Shown: piece after piece, positions 57,244-64,000 of the stretch
Layout of the letters: the number at the start of each line of letters is the position of its first letter
Numbering within the stretch: position 1 is the first letter of the stretch
Source of the DNA: Cercophora sp. LCS_1
Lineage: Eukaryota; Ascomycota; Sordariomycetes; Sordariales; Lasiosphaeriaceae
Reading direction: 5' to 3'
Assembly (NCBI GenBank): GCA_036250225.1
Contig: JAPZLL010000007.1
Coordinates: 1,178,001-1,242,000 of the forward strand
DNA length: 64,000 nt
Made by a program: the position numbers and the translations under genes
Notes under the pieces: model-generated
The model's database searches: none
Seen by the model: only the letters and a program-made list of their open reading frames with translations
Told to the model about the DNA's origin: nothing

Positions 57244-59195
57244 ATGGCCCTAGACGAGGTCGACCGAGAGCTCGCAAACGCGGAGCAAGATGCCTCCCCC
57301 AACCAATTCCCCCACCGCCGGAGTGACGAGATCGAACGGGTGGTTTCAGCTTCCTCGGTGTCGACGACATCGAGTGATAGCAGCATTGCGACCACGAATA
57401 GGAGGGGCGTTGGCATGAGCAGAGTTTCGACACAGCGTGATCTTGAACGACACCAGACCGAGCTTAGCCGGATTCACACACAACGTAGTCAACACAGTGC
57501 CACAGTGGGAAGAGACTTGAAGAGTCGAGAGTCCAAGAGGCCGTTACCCCCTTTTGGTGCTGGGAAGCCATACCCACCCCCTTTGCCGGCGCAAGAAGAA
57601 TATGTCGTTGAGTTTGAGGGTCCCGATGACCCCTTACATGCGCAAAACTGGCCGCTCCAAAAAAAGTACGTTGATTATCCCCTACTCATTGACACGACAG
57701 CAACTAACGGGTTTGTTATCCAGGGTCCTCACAGCTGCCATGCTAGGCTACACAACCATGGTCTCAGCCTTTGGCTCCTCCATTTTCTCCGCCGCAACAC
57801 GTGCCATAGCAGCCCAGTTCAACGTTTCCTCAACCGTCGCCCTCCTAGGCGTATCCCTTTACGTCCTCGGTTTCGCAACAGGCCCGACCTTCTGGGCTCC
57901 CCTCTCGGAGCTTAAGGGTCGCCGCATGCCACTCGTAGTGGCCATGTTCGGCTTCAGTATCTTCAACATCGCCACAGCAACCGGCAAAGATCTCCAGACC
58001 ATCCTCATATGCCGCTTCTTCGCCGGCTTCTTCGGCGCCTGTCCCCTCGCCGTCGTGGCCGCTGTCTTCTCCGACATGTTTGATAACCGCACCCGCGGCA
58101 TCGCCATCACCATCTTCTCTATGGCCGTCTTCACCGGCCCGCTTCTTGCGCCTTTCATCGGCGGTTTCATCGTGGACAGCTACCTCGGCTGGCGCTGGAC
58201 ATCGTACATCGTCGCCTTTATGGGTTTCTTCGCCTTTGGGCTGGATCTGATCTTCCTCGAGGAGACGTACCCGCCTGTCATCCTGATCGAAAAAGCCGCC
58301 GAGCTGCGAAGGAGAACGTTGAACTGGGGCATCCACGCCAAACAGGAGGAAATCGAGGTTGACTTCCGCGAGCTAGTCACCAAGAACTTTTCCCGTCCGA
58401 TGAGACTGCTCTTCACCGAGCCCATTGTTACGCTTCTCTCCATATACATGGCGTTTATCTACGGCCTGCTGTACCTCTTCCTCACAGCATACCCGTTTGT
58501 TTTCCAGGGCATCCACCACTTCTCCCCTGGCGTTTCGGGCCTGACCTTTTTCGGCATGATTGTCGGGCAAATCATCGCCGGCATCGTCGTGTTGCTTCAA
58601 CAGCCGTGGTACCAGCGCAAGTTGGCTGCGAATAACGGCGTCCCGATCCCCGAGTGGCGCCTGCCGAGTGTCATCGCTGGCGGCGCGTCGTTTGCGGCAG
58701 GCCTGTTCTGGTTCGGATGGTCCGGGTATCGAGCTGATATCCACTGGATTGTGCCGACGCTGTCGGGTATCATGTCTGGGTTTGGCTTGATGAGCATCTT
58801 CCTCCAGGCGCTGAACTATCTCGTGGATGCGTACTTGATGTTGTAAGTGTCACTTACCCCTTTTCATGTCAGATATTGGCAAAATACTAACAGGTGATAG
58901 TGCCGCATCCGCCATTGCAGGAAATACCTTCCTCCGATCTCTCGCCGGCGCCGGATTCCCTCTGTTTTCAAGCTACATGTTTGAGGGCATGGGCATCCAG
59001 TGGGCGGCGACACTGTTGGGGTGCGTGGCAGCCGCGTTGGTGCCCATTCCCGTCATCTTTTATCTCTATGGGCATAAGATTCGTGCAAAGAGCGCGTATG
59101 CGCCGACGGCCCCGCCACAGGGTAGCATGTTGAGGGATAACAGTGAAGGGTCGTCGGTGAGAAGCGCAGAGAAGAAGGGCGACGACGCTGTTTAG
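57244..59195 (+). CDS. MFS exporter, DHA1 type (polyamine/drug)
   Basis: Exons 57244-57665, 57724-58842 and 58901-59195 (two 58-nt introns) give 611 aa. A long hydrophilic N-terminus (about 1-140, Ser/Arg-rich, possible phosphorylation region) ends in EFEGPDDPLHAQNWPLQKK, a hallmark of this clade just before helix 1. Then come LGVSLYVLGFATGPTFWAPL and ELKGRR (motif A), RGIAITIFSMAVFTGPLLAP (motif C region) and GWRWTSYIVAFMG. After the second splice come AASAIAGNTFLRS and GAGFPLFSSYMF. This layout fits the Tpo1/Flr1-like DHA1 drug:H+ antiporters. The substrate is unknown. Confidence 0.95.
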
Positions 59196-60487
59196 AGATG
59201 CATGCGTGTGGCCGGCGTTTTTGGTTTTGGAAAATGCTGTTTTGAAAAATACCCCCACCGTAATGAGATAGGCGGAGATGAAGATATGTAATGGATGAGG
59301 GATGGATAATGATATATCAATGCCGTTATACCATACCAGGCAGTTATGGGGTCCCGCTTTGGGCATGCAAACAATGGAGGCCGGTGTCCAACATCCGAAC
59401 CATATGAGTCTCCGGAGAAGTAGTCATATCGGGTTGGAATCACTGAGGACGTCCTGGCCGAGTAGTGAGCACCACAGCCAACCAGAAACCAACAGCCTGC
59501 CCAGCCCATGATGTGCAAGCATATAATCCAGTCTTCAGGGCTCACAAATGTCGACGACGGGCCCACCAAAAGATTTCGGTCGGATGGCGTAGTAACCGTA
59601 GCTGTGGCCTCGAGGTCGGCTGCTGGGGGTTCGCCCCCTTTATTTTATTTTATTTTTTTTTTCGTTCCGACCTTCACTGCTCTTTCCTATGGGAAACTTA
59701 TCATGCTGGGTGGGATAAATGGTTTCTTGAAGTTTGAACAACCTCTGCCAGGATAGAGCAACAAGACCTTGGATACAGGCGACTGGCACATTTACTAGTG
59801 TCTTTCGCTGTGTAATTCCTGGGTGGGACGAGATATTGTTTTACGGTCTCGAAGATCTGGTGGTAGTACGTGACTGGCTATCCACAGCTTTGCTTTTGAC
59901 TGGAAGGTTCGAATACGAAAGATGTATATGACCACAGAACGCTCTACGATGGATGCCCTGGTATATATAGTTGCTATGCTTGATGCAAGCGGAAGCAGAA
60001 ACCAGAAAGACAATCATGCTCGGTAGGATTGTCAGGTTGATCTATGAGAACTACATGATCATGTTGCTGCGTAGCGTTGATTTCCCGAAATACTCTTGAT
60101 AGCCACCGAGCAAGGAGCTACTTCGTCCAGCATGACCTAATATAGGTCCTGACAGCCTCAGAACTAGGCACACGCCGCGTCACGTAAGGCACAGACCGAA
60201 CAAGTAGCGTGGCAATGACTCGACCCAGGGGTAAGATCTTCGATTCTTCTCGACCATCGATCTAACCCTGTGACGTACATGGCCTCCCTCCATCAACCTG
60301 GTATAGATCCCACCCTGCCAAGCCACGCACCAACGCGCAGAGCCACTCCTTTCCAACGCAGAAAGACCGAAGAACGCATGAACTCCGACGCCAGAAAGCC
60401 CCAACCGGGCCTGCTTAACCGCATAATTAGGGGGACATAAGCAACATAAGCTACACTCCACAACATGTCTACAACGCCGACGTAGAA
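59196..60487. other. Convergent intergenic region
   Basis: 1.3 kb of 3' sequence from the exporter (plus) and the TMEM115-like gene (minus). No gene. A GC hairpin followed by T-rich DNA lies near 59624-59660. Confidence 0.5.
59624..59662 (+). repeat. GC-rich hairpin followed by T-rich tract
   Basis: GGGGGTTCGCCCCC (about 59625-59638) is a perfect 5-bp stem with a TTCG loop, followed by (TTTTA) repeats and a run of about 11 T. It resembles a Pol III or bacterial-style terminator, but no tRNA or other small-RNA gene is seen upstream. Confidence 0.5.
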
Positions 60488-61660
60488 TCACCCGCTTCTG
60501 TCTCCGTCCCCGTCGGGGTTATAATTTGTCCCTCCGAGAATCTCCCCCGGCCGCGTCGTCATGGCCTTCTGGCTCCCGACCTGCGGTTGTGTTTGTACCG
60601 TCGGCCCTGTTGCTGACGGCATAGGGGGGTTTACACTCGGCGGGGTGGGCGCGTTTTGTGCACGCGCAGCGGCATGAGCTGTTGCTGCGTGAAGACGCTG
60701 ATCGAGCGCCTTGAGAGCGAGCGCACGTCTGCGCTCAGCCTCGGCCCTGGCGCCACCCGGGGCGCTGCGCTGGACAAAGCTGTGATCGCCACGGGCGGCC
60801 GAGATATCAGCCGCGCTAAACGGGGTGCAGATGCGGACTGCGACGAGGGCGTCGAAGATTTGAGACGAGACACTCGCGACAAAAGGGCGGACGGGGCCCG
60901 GGAAGAACTCGGCAAAGGCGAATGTCTCGGAGGCATCACCGCGGAGGGAGCTCGGCTGGGAGGTGTCGAGGTCGGGGAAGACGGGTTTGTAGAAGCGGAG
61001 GTACGTCCAGCTGGTGAGGAACCCGAATATGGCGAGGAAGAAATGGGCGCTCGAGAGGATCGGTGTTACGCAGAGGAGAATGACAACGCCGATGTAGAGG
61101 AGAGGGAAACGTGGCACGCGCAGGGAGAGGAGGCCGCGGAAGAGAGTCACGGTATGCGCCGGCACAAGCTGGCTGAAGGCGACGAGGAACGAGATTTGAA
61201 TCGGGACGGTGCCGGCAATGGTGGTGAGTCTGTGGGAGAAGAAGTTAGTAGGTTGCAGTGTCTGGGAGGTATGGACAACCTACGTCCACCGCTCGTTGCG
61301 GGTAAAAGCAAAGAGCATGATCATGGTCCCGAAGCAAAGAGTATTGGGAATCAGGGCCACGACCACGAGGAATTTGGCAAATTCCCTGGACGACCAGGCC
61401 CGCTCAAGATATCGACCGCCATTGAAGAGCGTAAGGCAGGCAATGGTGAGTGTGAAGATGTTGCTTTCGACGAGTGTCGTTGATAAAAATGTCCAGGGGT
61501 AGACGAGGGAGAGCTGCGGGATCAGGTTGAGATATGGGATCACGATCTCCGAGTGCGCACTCCATTGCCGGTAGCGTATCGCTGCGCTCAGCACCGACTG
61601 GAGGCCCAGCACAATGAGCAGGATGCGGGTGACCGGCGGGATGTTTATTCGGGGTGGCAT
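60488..61660 (-). CDS. TMEM115-like (DUF1751) Golgi membrane protein
   Basis: Exons 61660-61284 and 61229-60488 (intron 54 nt) give 372 aa. It has several membrane helices in the N-terminal two-thirds (ILLIVLGLQSVLSAAIRY, FLVVVALIPNTLCFGTMIML, IQISFLVAFSQLVPAH, FPLLYIGVVILLCVTPIL). The block PWTFLSTTLVESNIFTL matches the rhomboid-like TMEM115 family (yeast YOL107W), which has no Ser/His protease residues. The family is linked to retrograde Golgi transport and glycosylation. The C-terminus is cytosolic, Ala/Arg-rich then Pro/Gln-rich. The in-frame GTG-led extension beyond 61660 is not used. Confidence 0.9.
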
Positions 61661-64000
61661 GGTGTCGTCGGACTTGGAGTCGGTCACCTACGGTTCTGCT
61701 GTCGCGCCGCTTCTTCTTTTCGTGTCCAGAGGTTTGGCGTCTTGGCATGTCTAGCTGCTTTCAATTTTCGGTACTGATGCCTCAGGCCGTCAGGCTGCGA
61801 ACACCAGTTATCCGAGAGAATGGCGTGCAGATGCCTCGGCGGGGAAGCTGTCGGTCCGTGCTGTTTCATGCCTGGGCTTGCGCCTTGCACCCACCCTGCC
61901 CGTGGGTGCTGACGGGAACAAGACCGGCCCGCTTCCTGGGTGAGGTGTGGGGCACGGGCCATTGTCGCACAATGAGAGCAAGAGCGTCATCGTCTTCGAT
62001 ACCACGGCCGAGCAGCGGAAAGGCATCATGATTGCGGGAATAGTAAAGAAGGGGACTATCTAGTATTCTACGGAGGATATAGCCCTTGGTTTTCCGAGGT
62101 ATAGAGGCGGGGAAGCGCAAGACGGAAGTTTAGAATTTCGAACCGTGTCTGTCCAGTTTGACCCTGGACCGGGGACAGCGCACGCACAGCGATTCTTCCG
62201 AAAGATACCCAGCACGTCCCGTCATCCGGGCGACGATGTGGCAAAGCGGCACCAGGAACACATTTGAATTCATCCTACTATGACCCAGACTGGTGATTGT
62301 GCTTTCAACGCCCGTTCTTGATTACCTGACAGCAAAGCTGTTGCATGTCTGGGCGCTTGGCCGAGATTAGGCACGGCGGACCACGACCCTGGCCCGCTGG
62401 GCTTGTTCCATCCTTCTTCCAGAATTCGGCCAAGCCCCCACAAACACTGCACCTGGGGAGAAATGAAGGACCCCGGAGCGAGGGGATCTCGGCGTCTCAC
62501 AGAAACAACAACCAGCTTTGGTGGAAGAACTGGTAAGAGTGTCATTGTTTTTCATTTTGAGGATTGCGGAGAACTGCGTGCTGGCCGCCCAGCCACCATG
62601 GATTTTGACAAAGACCGTTTGTCGCTCGGCGGGCGGGCTTGCAGCCAAGCGTCCCCACGCGGGATGGGGGGGTCTGTCGCGAACGACGAAATGCCGTCTC
62701 CTCGCTCCATGTTGCCGGCTCAGCGCTACCTCGAGCCTCGGGCGCTATCGAGAATCAAGATCTCGAGGCTTGAACATGAGAAACTTTGTGCAGGATAGCC
62801 GCGCACCTGCGAGTGCTCGAGGAGGACAAGACCGTGGTGTTGTGGTCGTCGAGGCTGCGGAACATCGGGCAGCGCCGCCAAGTGGCCACACCGCACATCA
62901 TGCTTGGTTCACGATAGCCAGCCCCTGGCCCAATTAACGGTTCCGCGAATTGTGTGATGCACCGAGTTTCTGCGTTGCGTCCCCGGCATGCAAATTGGTC
63001 AGCGCACGGCAGGGTTGCTCGCGACGACCGTTCCTCGCTGAGCATCGCCGGGCTTTTGTGCTGTCAATCCTCCAGCACCGATACCACCTCAAGTCCACAT
63101 TTACCGGCTTCCGTTTTCGTGCCTCTCTTCGTGGTGCTGAGCATGCGCCGGTCGCGATACTTGTGCCAGGCTGTGTGGAGAGGCGGGGGCGCATGTACCA
63201 GTACCCCTGAAACAAATCGTCCGAGGCATGTCAAAACCCTGTGGCCCAATCATCCAGCCCTGCTGCGAGAGATCGAAGACCCCCCGGACCGGTGCCATGG
63301 CACCCTGCAGAAGGAGAAGACTCTGCCACCTCGTCGCTGATTGGCTTGCATTTCAAGAGGCAATGATCAAGAGGACAGGCCGTGTCCAGAAACGCCAGAG
63401 CAGATCACACACGTTTGTGTTCCCGCAAACTCAAGAGTTTGGTACGTACCAGTCCGCGTCCCTCAACCCCCCGAGCGACGCTGCAGCCCTGGGCATTGGA
63501 CGCGCCACCCGTCAGAGACTGACTGCACCACCGCACAAATCCGGCTGAAGTTGTCGTCGTCCGAGCTGGGTGGGTTTGTTGGGTTTTAAATTTCAGTGTG
63601 GAGGACCACACAAGTCGCCACTTTTGCGTAGTCCTGTCCTAATCTTGTCTTGGTTTGTGCCGCGGCGTGGATTGCAAAACGTCTGCGCAACCTAAAATGG
63701 GCATTGTGTGCAGGTGGGCGGAGAAGCATGGCATGGGATGATGATGGCTCGTGTCAACGAAGGCCCCAGCAAGCCCACCTCTTTCAGCTCGAGGAATGGA
63801 GAACCCGCCCCAAGCAGAACTCGAACTTGGCTCGGCAGGGTCCCGCGGTCAATGGCGGTGCGCCCTGACAATGTCTCGCGCATTTTATTTCTCCAGATGC
63901 CTGTCTCTCTTGAGACGTTGAAGATTGAAGCTTGTTGCCCCCGAGCTCCGGGGCTGCAAAAGGTACCCGTCGTGGGGATGGGCAAATGCGGGGGTGCGTG
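61661..64000. other. Gene-poor end of window
   Basis: 2.3 kb without a convincing gene. ORFs up to 139 aa overlap on both strands and lack motifs. The left end should contain the promoter of the TMEM115-like gene. Confidence 0.5.

Noticed and set aside
59604..59638. A-box/B-box pair suggesting a Pol III gene
   Set aside because: The boxes are only about 12 bp apart and both have mismatches, so no tRNA can fold.
52284..61660. Secondary-metabolite or catabolic gene cluster (SDR plus two transporters)
   Set aside because: No backbone enzyme, regulator or oxidase cluster is present; neighbours are housekeeping-type genes.

Overview
The window is nuclear DNA from a filamentous ascomycete (Pezizomycotina), most likely a Sordariomycete. 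Protein-coding genes lie on both strands. They are split by short GT-AG introns, mostly 46-110 nt, several with a CTAAC/CTGAC-like branch site. Coding regions are GC-rich. The gene set is fungal: 2EXR protein, GH72 glucanosyltransferase, cytosolic carnitine acetyltransferase, Hsf1, Rab1/Ypt1, MFS sugar and drug transporters, V-ATPase subunit B. There is no bacterial-type operon, phage, CRISPR array or biosynthetic gene cluster. All exon coordinates below were inferred by hand from splice consensus, reading frame and family motifs.

Layout. 0-12.2 kb: 3' part of a large low-complexity protein; a small uncertain gene; a FacC-like carnitine acetyltransferase; a metallophosphoesterase-fold protein with altered metal ligands; a 2EXR protein. 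12.2-17.4 kb: a 5 kb gene-poor stretch with an AT-rich repeat-bearing island and an orphan ORF. 17.4-25.5 kb: SET protein, conserved unknown, YPT1, tRNA-Arg(TCG), NTM1-type N-terminal methyltransferase, RAD57. 26.5-32.8 kb: Cys-rich single-pass membrane protein, V-ATPase subunit B (7 exons including a 20-nt microexon), spliceosomal cyclophilin CWC27. 33.2-34.1 kb: a coding-like but frame-broken region. 34.1-39.5 kb: Hsf1 and an arrestin-like protein. 41.6-48.6 kb: PPIL3-type cyclophilin, intron-containing tRNA-Arg(CCT), GH72 glucanosyltransferase, a probable pseudokinase. 48.6-52.3 kb: gene-poor. 52.3-61.7 kb: membrane-anchored SDR, sugar transporter with a 4-codon uORF, DHA1-type MFS exporter, TMEM115-like Golgi protein. 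61.7-64 kb: nothing convincing.

The genes are a typical mixed housekeeping neighbourhood rather than one pathway. Loose themes are secretion and Golgi (YPT1, TMEM115-like, V-ATPase), the cell surface (GH72 enzyme, Cys-rich membrane protein), splicing (CWC27, PPIL3) and proteins whose catalytic residues look lost (metallophosphoesterase-like and kinase-like). I did not find a clear new multi-gene system. The best leads are the two putative pseudoenzymes, the decayed AT-rich islands, the frame-broken gene, and the unusual splice and uORF arrangements at YPT1, NTM1, VMA2 and the sugar transporter.
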